Below, one piece after another: positions 31,238 to 41,332 of a stretch of 64,000 nt of DNA. Under the pieces are notes generated by a model. That model saw only the letters and a list, made by a program, of their open reading frames with translations. It was not told the origin of the DNA and made no database searches. Source of the DNA: Sergeia podlipaevii (taxonomy: Eukaryota; Euglenozoa; Kinetoplastea; Trypanosomatida; Trypanosomatidae); contig JASANZ010002233.1 in NCBI GenBank assembly GCA_030849805.1, positions 22,896 to 86,895 of the forward strand, read 5' to 3'. A program made the position numbers and the translations under genes. Position 1 is the stretch's first letter. Every line of letters begins with the position of its first letter.

Positions 31238-31744
31238 CTACTCCAGCTGCTCCTCGTTCTCTTCTTCCGGTTCCTCTTCTCCCTCTCTCAATATATCATC
31301 AGCTCCATCCATTATTTCGGTCCCCATCCTGTGCTGGAGCTCCTGCTCCTCCTCAGCTCTCACCATGGCATCCTCAGTCGCCTGCATATGCTCAACCCTG
31401 TGCAGCACTTGGTAGATGTCGTCGTCTCTGCTTTCGCTTTCCTTACGCTTGCTGTTGCTTCTCCACTGCATTTCCTTAAGCTGCGCGGCCGCCTCACTCT
31501 GCAGTTTCTCTAAATCGTTATCTGCGAAAAACGCAGTTAGAAAGCCAACCGCATCATCAGGCTTTGCCTGGACTAAGGCTGCAATGGCAAGTCGCATGGT
31601 GTGCTCAATCTCGGGGTGAGCACGAAGATACTGAGCCTGCGTGATCTGCTCCCCAATCAGGTTCTCCTTCATCTTTTGCTTCTCTTCTGGGGTAAAGAGG
31701 GCATTGGCTGCCTCGTTCAAAGTGGGATCGACGCCCTTGCTCAT
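31238..31744 (-). CDS. Small RIIa-like (dimerisation/docking) domain protein with an acidic tail
   Basis: A 168-residue protein. Residues about 28-75 (ENLIGEQITQAQYLRAHPEI, then MRLAIAALVQAKPDDAVGFL and AFFADNDL) read like the helical hairpin of RIIa/RIIAD1-type domains, in which QYLRxHPE precedes a first helix and KPxDxxxFxAxYF forms the second. Such domains dimerise and bind amphipathic helices of AKAPs or radial-spoke-type proteins, so a flagellar role is plausible but unproven. The rest is a charged helix (VEHMQATEDAMVRAEEEQEL) and a Glu-rich tail. No transmembrane segment is present. A good splice tract (about 31835-31880) with AG at 31830-31829 lies 84 nt upstream. The RIIa call is by motif only. 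Confidence 0.65.
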   Translation of the reverse strand: MSKGVDPTLNEAANALFTPEEKQKMKENLIGEQITQAQYLRAHPEIEHTMRLAIAALVQAKPDDAVGFLTAFFADNDLEKLQSEAAAQLKEMQWRSNSKRKESESRDDDIYQVLHRVEHMQATEDAMVRAEEEQELQHRMGTEIMDGADDILREGEEEPEEENEEQLE

Positions 31745-31828
31745 TTCGTATCTATCTAACTAAATATATGGGGTGGAGGAACAACACTGTCAAACGCGTG
31801 TGCGGAGACGCAAAACTAGTTTGGTATA

Positions 31829-31880
31829 CTGCTTCATGACAGAGTGGGTAAAGGGAAGAAAGGGGGAGAGGATGTAAGCA
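31829..31880 (-). promoter_or_regulatory. Predicted trans-splice acceptor of the RIIa-like gene
   Basis: The minus strand shows a C/T-rich stretch at about 31840-31880 and then AG at 31830-31829, which fits a 5' UTR of about 84 nt. Confidence 0.5.
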
Positions 31881-31951
31881 ATACAAAGTTAGAGATAAAG
31901 TGAACGAAAGAAAGAAATAATAATAATAAAAAAACAGAGACTATACAGATC

Positions 31952-31952
<1 letters not shown>

Positions 31953-31984
<32 letters not shown>
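31953..31984. repeat. (AC)n microsatellite
   Basis: About sixteen uninterrupted AC units, useful as a length-variable locus. Confidence 0.95.
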
Positions 31985-31986
<2 letters not shown>

Positions 31987-32421
31987 ACAGAAATAATCAT
32001 AGCCCGTTGCTATACATTTTTTTTTCTTAATGATGACGTACAAGAAATAAAGCAAATATGCACACGTACAGAAATATGGTGTTTCAACACACAGATAGCG
32101 GGCTTCTAACGTGTGTGTCTGTGTACAATGGCTTTAACTGAGCGATTGCTTGAAAGAGTAAGCAAGTAATATATAGATGTAGGAGGAAAAAAGGGTGAAA
32201 TATATCTAGAGCACACAAAACAATCTAGTGAAAAAGAAGGGGAAAATATTGCTGCATTGTAACCAACATAAAAGCAGCACGAACGTGCATACGAACACAG
32301 TAACGCCAAGGAAGATTGTACGTAGCGCCTATTCTTCTTTTGACCTCGCATGATCATAGTAATATCTAATCAATTACAAACTGTGGCACTTGGTTCAGTG
32401 TTGCTTCACGCCATCGTAGAT

Positions 32422-33678
32422 TTACCAAAGAGCGGTGGACTTGTACTGTCCATGGGCCCTAGCACGCCCGGTGCCGCGCTCCTGCTGTTCGGTTTCTTCC
32501 CTTTTCCAGCGTGCTTCAGTGCGCTGGCGCAGCGTCTGGAATTTGCGGCCCTCCGGCGCCGGGCCTGGACCAAAGATAAAGTCCTGCCTCTCCACAGAGG
32601 AACTGGCTCCACGCTCGCGGGCTCGCTTCAGCGCAAGTGTGTCAGCGTCCACTGTGCACATGACGCCGCGCCTCGGGTCCTGGTGCACCAGCGTGGGCTT
32701 AGAAAAGAGAGGCTGCGATACGCCAATAGGCGGGGGGTTGGGATACGCCTCGCCCGAGTCCCAAATGGTGTCGTAGGGAATGGGGCCGTCAAAGAGGTGG
32801 CGGTCGGCAAATTTTTCGCGCGGTTCCACCGGCGATGACGACTTATTGCGGTTGTGCTTGACACGAATGCCGTGTACCGCCACATTGGCACTGTCTGGTC
32901 GCGGAGTGGAGTCAGTGAGCGCGAAGGGAACGCTGCGCTCAATGGCTGGAGTGGGGGAGCCTAGACCTGTGTTGTGCCGCTGCTCGCTCTCAGCCACCAA
33001 CTCGGCCACGCGCGCCTCACTGCTCTTGGCGTACTCCTCTGCCAGAAACTTGCGCGTCAGTTTTTCCTCAGCCGCCACAATGGCAATATCGCCCCTGTAT
33101 TGAACGAGTGCCTCAGCCGCCCCTTGACTGCAGCCCGGGTGTTCTTCACCAGTGCGCTGCATGGCACGAAGACGCGCCTCTGATAATTGCACGGACGTGC
33201 TTTGTGGATTGCAGCTGCGGGAGTAGTTGCTCATCTTAGGAGGTGGTGATGTTTCTTTGGCTGGGAGAGGCGTGTAGTAGTAGGAGGTAAGGTAAAGGTT
33301 CTGATCTTGGCCCGGGGGCTGCTCCGCAAGCGGCTTGCGGTCGTTGCCATAGTACTGAGCCGCACGCTTCTGCTGGGCAGAAGACGCCACGCGCGCCTTG
33401 CCGTAGCGGCCCTGTTCCCTCTTGGCGTCATCAGAAAGGCTCGTAAAGTGCTGTGGGTCCACATGTCTGCGAGATTGTGGACGAGGCTGCGCAGCGCAGC
33501 CCCTTTTGAGCTGCGAGGGTGGTGTGATGTTCACGTGGGCTCGGGGACGCACGCCACAGCTGTGGCGTGGCACAAGGCCAGCTGATGTACTCACAATGCC
33601 GCTGCTGAATGCGCCACGGCCAGGTACGTGTGCCTTCCCAGTAGGGCGAGACTTGGAAGACGATAGACCGTTGAACAT
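32422..33678 (-). CDS. Hypothetical protein, 418 residues, basic and largely disordered
   Basis: I do not recognise this gene. The predicted protein is rich in Arg, Ser, Pro and Gln with no signal peptide or membrane segment. The N-terminal third is basic and disordered, a short charged helix (about 205-235, LTRKFLAEEYAKSSEARVAE) lies in the middle, and the C-terminal half has aromatic/proline motifs (HLFDGPIPYDTIWD, AYPNPPPIGVSQPLF, DFIFGPGPAPEGRKFQ) that look like short conserved docking segments. The final helix is RQRTEARWKREETEQQ. Codon use and the uninterrupted frame resemble neighbouring genes, which is why I accept it. Cytoskeletal proteins of kinetoplastids often look like this, but that is only a guess. 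Confidence 0.7.
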   Translation of the reverse strand: MFNGLSSSKSRPTGKAHVPGRGAFSSGIVSTSAGLVPRHSCGVRPRAHVNITPPSQLKRGCAAQPRPQSRRHVDPQHFTSLSDDAKREQGRYGKARVASSAQQKRAAQYYGNDRKPLAEQPPGQDQNLYLTSYYYTPLPAKETSPPPKMSNYSRSCNPQSTSVQLSEARLRAMQRTGEEHPGCSQGAAEALVQYRGDIAIVAAEEKLTRKFLAEEYAKSSEARVAELVAESEQRHNTGLGSPTPAIERSVPFALTDSTPRPDSANVAVHGIRVKHNRNKSSSPVEPREKFADRHLFDGPIPYDTIWDSGEAYPNPPPIGVSQPLFSKPTLVHQDPRRGVMCTVDADTLALKRARERGASSSVERQDFIFGPGPAPEGRKFQTLRQRTEARWKREETEQQERGTGRARAHGQYKSTALW

Positions 33679-34382
33679 TGAGCTGAGAGGATAGTAGATA
33701 TATGCTTTTATTCAAACAAATAATCAGAATGCCACCGAGTATGTATGTGTATCTGCAAATAAATATAAAGAAAAAGGAATTACAATAAAAAAATGGTGGG
33801 CTGTGTGTGAGAGCAGTTTTTTTTTTTTGTCTAGATGTGTTGAAAGAAACACGAATTGAGAGTAAAAATTAGCAGGTCAGATGTGTAGGACTGCACTGAA
33901 AGTTTTTCTACAACACGTGATTAAGAAAGAGAGCAGAAAAAGAGATCAGAGAAGTACGTTAGATGACAGCTCAAATAATAATAAGAATACGTCTCGAGAA
34001 GACTCGACTGTTCTGTGTGTCAATACAAAAAGTTAATTGAGACCATAGAATTCATTTCTGTTTCTTTTTTTTTTGTGTGTGTTTTAAATGTAGCGTTTTC
34101 GCCCTCGAGATAGACAACGTAAACTAAGCAAGCAATGCTGGTGATAAGCAGCAAGTAATAAAATAGTAGAATTGTACAAATACAATGTAAAAAAATAATA
34201 GTAGTAAATCATTAACAAGGGAAAATACAATCACCGCTCCCACCAGTACCAGCACACATACACACACACACACACACACAGTTCTCCTTCTACAAGAAAA
34301 CAAAAAAGTACTTACAAAATAAAACGACATCAGATGAGTATTCAAAAAGCAGTGTTTAGCAAGCACATCTACTTGTCTACTG
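33679..34382. other. Spacer upstream of the 418-residue gene
   Basis: AT-rich, with a (CA)n run at about 34252-34280. No gene or convincing splice tract is seen. Confidence 0.5.
34252..34280. repeat. (CA)n microsatellite
   Basis: About twelve CA units with one interruption at the left end. Confidence 0.9.
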
Positions 34383-37300
34383 CTACCTTTCACTCGACAG
34401 AAGGTTGTGAAGCTGCTGCCTCAACGGGTCCCGATCGTCCTCGATCTCCTTCAGCCTCGCCTCCAGTGCTCTGTTCACGCGACGCATCGCATCGAGTTCC
34501 TTGCGTTCCGCCGCATGAGATTCCTCCTGCAGCCGCATGCCCTTTTGGCTGTCCTTCATCTTCTGCTTGAGCGTGTCCGCCTCTTCAGAGAGTTGCACTA
34601 TACGATCAGACAACAGGGTTTGCGCCTCTTGACCTTCTCGGACTTGCACTGCAGCCGAATCCTTCTGCAGACGAAGATGGTGCTCCAGCTCGTGAATACG
34701 GCTCTCCAGTTCCGTTCGTTCCTTAAGAGCCTCGTTCACCTCTTGCCGCAGACAGCACGCCTCCTCAGCTTTTTCACCCTTCAGCCTCTGCAGTGACTTG
34801 TAGACACTATCCTTCTCCTCCTGGACCTCAGCCAGCTGCCGTGCAAGCTGCGTGTGTGTCTCCTTCAGCGAGCGCGTTTGCTCAGAAAGAGCATCGTACG
34901 CAGCTCGCGCTGTCTTCGCCTCTTCTAGTTGTACGGTGCGTCCTGCAAGGTCAGCAGCGGCTTCCAGAAGTTCGCGTGTGCCTCGGGCGTAGCTAGTGAG
35001 CAGCTTGGCAAGTGAGTTTTCATTCACATCAGCTGTGTCGTCGGCACCATCCTTGAGGGAGGCCATGCCGCCTCTGGCTCTTCCCTCTCCGAGACTCACG
35101 GAGGCAGAGGTCTTTGTAACATTGCTAGCATCCTCATCGTACAGACTGAGCATGTCACGGCGCACCTTGGCCCACTCTCTAGCTTGCCCCTCACAACGCT
35201 TCTCCACGTCAGCCTGGAGACCACCTACCAGCTTCTTCAGTAGGTCCACCAGCTGTCTCTCCAGATCTGTCAAAGTCGTCTCGCCACTACTGCGCTTGGC
35301 ATTACCCCAGACCCCCCCGGCTGTAGAGCTCAGCTGGCCCAGAGCATCACTGAGGGAATTCCAATGCTGGGACGATGCGGCTGCAGCGGAAACCATCAAC
35401 GTTTCCACCTGTCGCCGTCGTCCTTCCTGCTCGACCAAGTCTCCTTCCAGTGACTGCATGCGAGCTTGCATTCTCGTCAGTGTCTGCGCTTCACTTGCTC
35501 GCTCCTGCATCAGAGCATCGTGGGCTTGGTTGAGGGTGTCACGTAGCTGCTGACACTCCTTCTGGACAGTACCACAGGCGTCCTTCTGCTTTCGAGTCTC
35601 TACTTCAGCGGCATGCACATCTTCCTTCAGCTGCGCGATGCGTGTCGCGTGTGCCTGCTGAAGGTGCTGCTCTACCTCTCTCAACTGGGCCTCATGAGCG
35701 ATCTGTGCCCTCTTGGCGGACTGCTGCGAAAGCTTAAGCGCAGCACGCGCCGACTCTACTTCTGCATTGAGCGGTTGCGTCTGCGCCTCCCGCATCGCAT
35801 GCGCCTGTGTGTCTAGCTGCAGTTGAATGTGCTGCGCCTGCTGCCGTAGCTCCGTCAGTGCATGCTCCAGGTCAGCATTCTCGGCGCGTAGTGTCCTCAG
35901 ACCTTGCGCTTGTGCTGTGTTTGTTGCCTCCAGCGCTTCTATCGCTTCCCTCTCTTGCATAAGAGTGGCGGACTGCTCCTGTACGCACCGCTTGAGCTCT
36001 GCGTTCACCTCCGTCACAGAGGTGAGCTGCTCTCTCAGTTGTACAGCCTCCTGCTCCATAGCCTCTGTGGCGGCCTCCACCTCATGTATCTCCTTCTTTC
36101 CACGCGTCACCTCCAACTCTAGCGTCTGCACACGCGTCTGCAGCTTCACGTTCGCGCGCTGAAGGTCTGGTACGGTGCCGTTCTGAAGAGCTAGCAGCTC
36201 CCCTCGCAGGACACCAAGCTCCTTTGTAAGTTGTAGCTTCTCCTTGTGGGCCGCGTCTAAACTGTCTTGAGCTGCAGAGTGGGCATCGCCTAGCTTGCGT
36301 CGCAGACTTGCGTTCTCCTCCCGCAACTTGCTGCAGTCGTTGGCTAGCATATGCATCGAGGCCGCCTTCAACTCTGCAGTCGCACCGCTACCAGTGCTCG
36401 TGTTCATCGCGGTGTGCCTAGACTCTTCACTGCCCTTCAGCCTTGCACACGCGAGAGCCTCCTCAGCCCTCGCCACACGGTCCTTCTCACTAGCCAGCTC
36501 ATGCCGCAGTTCCGCTATGGTTGCCTCCAGCTCTGTCACCTGTCGCGCGTATCGTCTTTCTAATGCTTCCTGGTTCCCAGCACCTGCACTATCGCGCACT
36601 ACACGCAGCTCTTCCTGCAGCCGGCTCAGCGACCGCTGCGCTCTCTCCAGTTCTATCGAAGCCTCCGCGACAATCGCTGCCTTCTCCCGTTCCGCCTCGC
36701 GTGCAGCCTTTGCTCGTTCGACACGCGTCATCGAGGCCAGCTCCTCTTGTGCTTGCGCGTGCTCCTCTCGTTCTTGCCTCTGCAGCGCGACGTACCTTGC
36801 AACCTCGGCCTGCAGCTCCGCCACCGTGTTCTCGAGCTGGGTGGTGTGTGCGGATGCAGTAGAGATGATGGACTCGTCCATCATCAAGTGCTTCTCTGCG
36901 GCTACGTGGCGCAGTTTGTCCAGCGTGTTTTGTGACTCCCGCAGAGCCGTGGAGGTGCGCGCAAGGTCCTTCTTGACGCGTGCTAGTTCCATCGCACATT
37001 GCTGCTGCTGCTGTGCCGCTGCTTTCTCTCTCTGATCCTCCGTCTCTAATCTCGCTCTCGCCGCATCCCGCTCAGCCGCAAGCACAGCGCATCTGTCCTT
37101 AAGTTGGTCTAGTTGGTCCAGAAGCTCCTGTCCGACACTTATGCAGCGTATCAGCTCCGCCTCCTTCGCAGTATACCTCTCTATCGAGTTAGACAGAAGC
37201 GCCTCGCATTCAAGAAGAGCTTCATAAACACGTGGAAAGGCGCTACGCGCACCTTGCAGTTCCGTTGCCGAGAGATGGTCCAGTGGTGAGCGGACAGTGG

Positions 37301-37499
37301 CAGACCGCGTCGTGGCGGTTTGGTGACTAGAGGCATAATGAATAGTTGACGGCGCCGTGGTGGTGCTATTGTTGGCGCTTCTAGATGCATTGGTGACTGT
37401 AGCGTGAGAGCGCGCGCGACGGTCTAAGTAGGAAAGATCGTCGTCTCGTGCTCTGGATGCCGTGCGGCTTCGCTCTGAACTTTTTTGTGGTGAGTACAT
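34383..37499 (-). CDS. Long coiled-coil protein, 1,038 residues
   Basis: No family was recognised. Residues 1-75 are a disordered Ser/Thr/Arg-rich head. From about 85 (SAFPRVYEALLECEALLSNS) almost to the end the protein is heptad-rich, with repeated Glu/Arg/Ala/Leu/Gln helices such as VAELQAEVARYVALQRQEREE and ELESRIHELEHHLRLQ. A less helical segment around 690-820 (SSQHWNSLSDALGQLSSTAG) breaks the coil and is followed by another coil. Such proteins in kinetoplastids are often basal-body, flagellar or cytoskeletal scaffold components; the sequence does not say which. The start ATG is preceded by a (GATA)n repeat and a splice acceptor at 37546. The frame has no interruption. Confidence 0.85.
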   Translation of the reverse strand: MYSPQKSSERSRTASRARDDDLSYLDRRARSHATVTNASRSANNSTTTAPSTIHYASSHQTATTRSATVRSPLDHLSATELQGARSAFPRVYEALLECEALLSNSIERYTAKEAELIRCISVGQELLDQLDQLKDRCAVLAAERDAARARLETEDQREKAAAQQQQQCAMELARVKKDLARTSTALRESQNTLDKLRHVAAEKHLMMDESIISTASAHTTQLENTVAELQAEVARYVALQRQEREEHAQAQEELASMTRVERAKAAREAEREKAAIVAEASIELERAQRSLSRLQEELRVVRDSAGAGNQEALERRYARQVTELEATIAELRHELASEKDRVARAEEALACARLKGSEESRHTAMNTSTGSGATAELKAASMHMLANDCSKLREENASLRRKLGDAHSAAQDSLDAAHKEKLQLTKELGVLRGELLALQNGTVPDLQRANVKLQTRVQTLELEVTRGKKEIHEVEAATEAMEQEAVQLREQLTSVTEVNAELKRCVQEQSATLMQEREAIEALEATNTAQAQGLRTLRAENADLEHALTELRQQAQHIQLQLDTQAHAMREAQTQPLNAEVESARAALKLSQQSAKRAQIAHEAQLREVEQHLQQAHATRIAQLKEDVHAAEVETRKQKDACGTVQKECQQLRDTLNQAHDALMQERASEAQTLTRMQARMQSLEGDLVEQEGRRRQVETLMVSAAAASSQHWNSLSDALGQLSSTAGGVWGNAKRSSGETTLTDLERQLVDLLKKLVGGLQADVEKRCEGQAREWAKVRRDMLSLYDEDASNVTKTSASVSLGEGRARGGMASLKDGADDTADVNENSLAKLLTSYARGTRELLEAAADLAGRTVQLEEAKTARAAYDALSEQTRSLKETHTQLARQLAEVQEEKDSVYKSLQRLKGEKAEEACCLRQEVNEALKERTELESRIHELEHHLRLQKDSAAVQVREGQEAQTLLSDRIVQLSEEADTLKQKMKDSQKGMRLQEESHAAERKELDAMRRVNRALEARLKEIEDDRDPLRQQLHNLLSSER

Positions 37500-37523
37500 C
37501 TATCTATCTATCTATCTATCTAG
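37499..37523. repeat. Tetranucleotide (TCTA)n repeat abutting a start codon
   Basis: About six TCTA units run directly into the ATG of the long coiled-coil gene; on the mRNA strand they read (GATA)n as the last part of the 5' UTR. Confidence 0.95.
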
Positions 37524-38451
37524 TTTTCTTTTTCTGTCTCTCGCCCTGAGAGAAAAAAAAGGAATAAAAAGGATGAAGAAGTGAATATCTACCTCAACTA
37601 AAGAAAACAACTTAAAATGCTCTTTTTTCTTGGAGAGATGCACAGCCACGGTGCTTCTCAAAGAAGGGGGTACGGGCTGTGCGTACGTAGAGAGAATGAA
37701 AAAATGATCCTCCAACGCAGTAAACAAAAAGATAAAAGGAAAAAAAAGAGAAACACTTGGTGAGGAGAGGCACTTGAGAACCATATCAACGCGCATCTCT
37801 GCGTCGCAACGTCGTCATATTCCTCACCAGACGACTACTCAGTCGCACACACATTATACCACGTGCAGTGGTGGGACGAGGAAAAGAGAGAGAGAAAAAA
37901 AAAACCACGTGTATACACGTGTGCATTGGTGTTGCTATGACTTGTTTCGCCTCATTCAGATCGACAGAACATAATGGTACGGCGCTACGCGTTCTGCACA
38001 TAGGTGTGGGTATGTGTGTGTATGTATGCCATTAGCGTTCATACACTCTCACATGCGTAGCAAAGCCTCTTGCACCTTTCCACCATAAGAAAGTAAAAAG
38101 TTCAGATAAAGAATAAAAGAGAAAAAAAGAAAGCTGAAATACCACATGAAACAAATAGAAATAAAAGAGGCACTAACAGATACATCGGCTAGTCTGGCAC
38201 ACACACACACAGACACACAGACAGACAGACCCCATTCCTTCCACCAGTAGCTAGACAAACAAAGAAAAGAGCACCCACCCTCCCAACGTATTTGAAAAAT
38301 AAAAAAAAAGCTCTACGGCTGATGCCACATAACGCTATTGAGTGTTGGAAAGAGACAAACATGGCTCGCTAGACGGCCAGGTCATTCTCTTCCCAACCTT
38401 TCCCTTTTTTTTCTTTTTTTTGTGCTGTTGCTCACCTCAATGGCCCACAGC
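37500..38451. other. Spacer between the coiled-coil gene and IFT81
   Basis: Besides the GATA repeat and splice acceptor, this 0.95 kb region contains A runs and short CA/GACA repeats near 38200-38230. No gene is seen. Confidence 0.5.
37546..37584 (-). promoter_or_regulatory. Predicted trans-splice acceptor of the coiled-coil gene
   Basis: A pyrimidine-rich stretch at about 37549-37584 (minus strand) ends in AG at 37547-37546, giving a 5' UTR of about 46 nt that consists half of the GATA repeat. Confidence 0.6.
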
Positions 38452-40617
38452 TCAGTTGTTATTGAGCACGAGCATATCAGCGCCATGGACGCCCAGAACC
38501 TGCTGAATATCCTGATCAAGCGTGTTGGCACGAGCCCCATTTCCGTTGGCTGCGTTGTTTGCGTCCTGCATGCACTTCACTTTCACCTCCAACACCCTGC
38601 GCAGACTATTGAACCACTCGACCTGCTGCACGTTCGTGTCGTGGTGCTCCTCGATGGCTCTGCGCTTCACCTGCAGGTCCTTCGTGCGTGCCTCCAGCAT
38701 GCGCGAGACGTCTGCAAAGTAGTCGCTGTATGTTTTGTACTGCGGGTCTAGCGATGCGTCCGGCCGTGCCCTGAAGGTGACCTCCTCACTAGCGCGCTTG
38801 GCCTGTGCTTGCAGCAGCATCGACTGCGTCGTCAAGCGATGGAAGAGAGACTCATTGACTCTGGTCTCCTCCTTGAGCTTCGTAACTTCGTCGTCTATCT
38901 TTTGAATATCCTCCATGAGGAGGCTTTCCTGATAGTCGTACTGAGACTTCCGCTCTGACCACTCCTGATCCACCTCGGCAGCGGTCTGACGCACCGTGCG
39001 AAGTTCGTTAATCAGGGGAGCCAGACGCGTGCGGCCCTCGCGGATGGCAAGCGTAAAGTCCTGCACAACTCGTGACAGCTCCTCCAGTGTCTTGCCCTTG
39101 ACCTCCTCGATGGTGTCCTTCTCGTGTGTAAGTTTCGAGAGGGCTTCCACAGTGCGGCTGTACCCCTGCAGGCCCAGCTTGCTCTCCAAGTCACCAATGG
39201 CAGCATCAAGTTCGTTGTACTGCGCCTGCAGCGTGGCCTCGGTGAAGGTCAGCGTACCCCACTCTGCGCGCAGCTCTGCTAAGCGCGTACGCATACCCTC
39301 TGTCGCTGACTTCTTGGCACGCACCTGATTAGAGAACTCCTTGAAGTCGTCGCCCTTGAGCATGTTGGTGGCCTGACGCAGCTGTTGAATGCTAGCCTCA
39401 CGATCGCGAATCTCATTGAGGGCACGGCTGTTGTCAGCCTGTAGGGAACTTAACTTCGTCAGCACCGCCGTCTTGTTGGCAGCCAGCCGCTCCACCTGCT
39501 GCTTGATCGTTGCGATGGAAGTGCCATCCTCGGCAGGACGCTGACGCACCTCCATGCGCTTGTAGAGCTCCTTCAGGGCATCATTCAGCTGCTTCTCCTC
39601 CAGCGTGAGGGCACCCATGTCCAGCGGCTCAGACACCAACTTTTGCAGCTCAGCGTTTTCCTTCTTCTTGGCGTCCACCTCCAGAGGCAGCTGCTCATCC
39701 AGCTTGATCCGGTTGGTCTGTATTTCATCCTTCATGCGGCGCACCATCATCTCCACTCGACCGTCGGAAGCGTCGCGGCGAAGGTTCTGCAGCCGGTTAC
39801 TGATCTCCGTCCCTCGCAGCTCTGCAGATATCTTTGCCTGCTCCTGCTCTACCTTCTTCTCAGCCAAACGCGTGTTCTCCTCGAGCGCACCGCGCAGGGA
39901 CTTGCTTGCAGCCAACAGCGCCTCGCGGTCCGGCACTCCTGCAAGCCGGCGCTCGGCGGCCTCGATGTAGCCTTGCAGCTGCTCCCTCTCCTCCTCCAGG
40001 GCCGTTACCCTGCGCCTAAGCTCCGCAGGGTCTGCCTTGACAGCGCGGAGGGCGTCCACGCGCCTGTGAATTTGCGTGAAAGCAGCACGGAGCTGCTGGT
40101 GCTGCATGAACAGGGAACGCACGTCCTCGTCCTGCGCACGAATGTCCTCTGGGATATCAAGAGGCTGCAGGAAGCGGGCAAGATACACGCGCTTCGTGTT
40201 CTGCTCCATGCGGGTGACTACCCAGTACAGGGCAGGGTACACCACGGTCGGCTCTGCATCCGCGAAGCTCTGCGGGAAGCTACCCTGAATGAAGGGCGGC
40301 ACATGATATCCGAGGGTTTTGATAAGAAAGTCTAACATTTGCGGGACGGCTTCGGGCATTGTGTTGGCGTCTAGCTCCATCGCCATAGAGGGCTGCAGCG
40401 TGGCGAAGAGGTCGGCCACCACTTGAAGTAGTTCAGTATCACGGAGAGAGTCAAAGTCAACAAGAGAGTAGGTGCGACTAAGAATGGCGTTCACGTTGTC
40501 CACGATAACACGAAGGACGTCTTGAGGACTCAAATCATCCGCAGTGGGAGGAGAGGCTTGAACAGCCGCACCTCCTTGAGGCTGCTGGGGAGCCTGTGCC
40601 ATCGTCAGGCCGAACAT
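38452..40617 (-). CDS. IFT81: Intraflagellar transport protein IFT81
   Basis: Core IFT-B protein that, with IFT74, binds tubulin and carries it into the growing flagellum. The 721-residue protein has the N-terminal calponin-homology-like head (about 30-155): LSRTYSLVDFDSLRDTELLQ, VADLFATLQPSMAMEL, PQMLDFLIKTLGYHVPP, then VVYPALYWVVTRMEQNTKRV and YLARFLQPLDIPEDI. The rest is coiled coil with IFT81 signatures VSEPLDMG, MLKGDDFKEFSNQVRAK, LRAEWGTLTFTEATLQ, GLQGYSRTVEALSKL and GKTLEELSRVVQ. Gene length matches the family (about 680 residues in human). It is the clearest flagellar gene of the window. A T-rich tract on the minus strand at about 40771-40803 may be its splice tract. Confidence 0.95.
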   Translation of the reverse strand: MFGLTMAQAPQQPQGGAAVQASPPTADDLSPQDVLRVIVDNVNAILSRTYSLVDFDSLRDTELLQVVADLFATLQPSMAMELDANTMPEAVPQMLDFLIKTLGYHVPPFIQGSFPQSFADAEPTVVYPALYWVVTRMEQNTKRVYLARFLQPLDIPEDIRAQDEDVRSLFMQHQQLRAAFTQIHRRVDALRAVKADPAELRRRVTALEEEREQLQGYIEAAERRLAGVPDREALLAASKSLRGALEENTRLAEKKVEQEQAKISAELRGTEISNRLQNLRRDASDGRVEMMVRRMKDEIQTNRIKLDEQLPLEVDAKKKENAELQKLVSEPLDMGALTLEEKQLNDALKELYKRMEVRQRPAEDGTSIATIKQQVERLAANKTAVLTKLSSLQADNSRALNEIRDREASIQQLRQATNMLKGDDFKEFSNQVRAKKSATEGMRTRLAELRAEWGTLTFTEATLQAQYNELDAAIGDLESKLGLQGYSRTVEALSKLTHEKDTIEEVKGKTLEELSRVVQDFTLAIREGRTRLAPLINELRTVRQTAAEVDQEWSERKSQYDYQESLLMEDIQKIDDEVTKLKEETRVNESLFHRLTTQSMLLQAQAKRASEEVTFRARPDASLDPQYKTYSDYFADVSRMLEARTKDLQVKRRAIEEHHDTNVQQVEWFNSLRRVLEVKVKCMQDANNAANGNGARANTLDQDIQQVLGVHGADMLVLNNN

Positions 40618-41332
40618 GTTCTATTTTATGTATACGTGCCGTGTGTGGGAACGGGGGCAAAACAGCAACAACAACAAAAACCCGTGACTAATCGCTCTTG
40701 CACTATTCTATAAATGTGTGAAGTCAGCTGGAGCAATATGGGGTAACGAATAGTAGTAGTGGTGCGGAGAGAAAGATAATAATAAAAGTAAAAAAAAAAA
40801 ATATGCCACAGATCTAACAATGACGATGCAATACACACAAAAAAAAAATTAAACAACTATACTGAAAAAAAAAACACACAATGGATGATAGGAGGAAGTA
40901 CAATAGTGCTAAGAAGGGGAAATGAACGTAGTAAACTCGCAAGCAGGTAAGGAGATAAAAGAAATAAAGAAAGAGAGAAAGAGAGAGGTGAAACATCGCC
41001 AGGGCAATATTCGCACGAAACCTCCTCGGAAAATTCTTTTATAACAACAAAACAGACAATTATGAACAGAAGTAGAAAAACACGCACACACACACGCGAA
41101 GAAGCAAATGTAACATATATGGCCTAGAGCCATCGATAAAAAACAAAAACAGCAAAAATAATGAAGCAATCATCGCCATCACACTCCAAAACACATACGG
41201 GGCACACGCAATAAATGTAAAGTAAGACGCAACGAGAGTGAAAGATAAAAGGAAGAAAAAAAAAAGCGCAGACTTCATGTTTACCCTCGTGCATCAAGAG
41301 AGCCTGCAAGTCACTCTCCTCGAAACACAGCG
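40618..41332. other. Spacer between IFT81 and IST1
   Basis: Contains the possible IFT81 splice tract (about 40771-40803) and a series of A and GA runs. Biased open frames on the minus strand (Phe/Leu/Ser-rich) are not genes. Confidence 0.5.

Larger units (their letters stand above)
31745..32421. other. Spacer with a long CA repeat
   Basis: This holds the splice tract of the RIIa-like gene and the (AC)n microsatellite at 31953-31984. No gene is seen. Confidence 0.55.
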
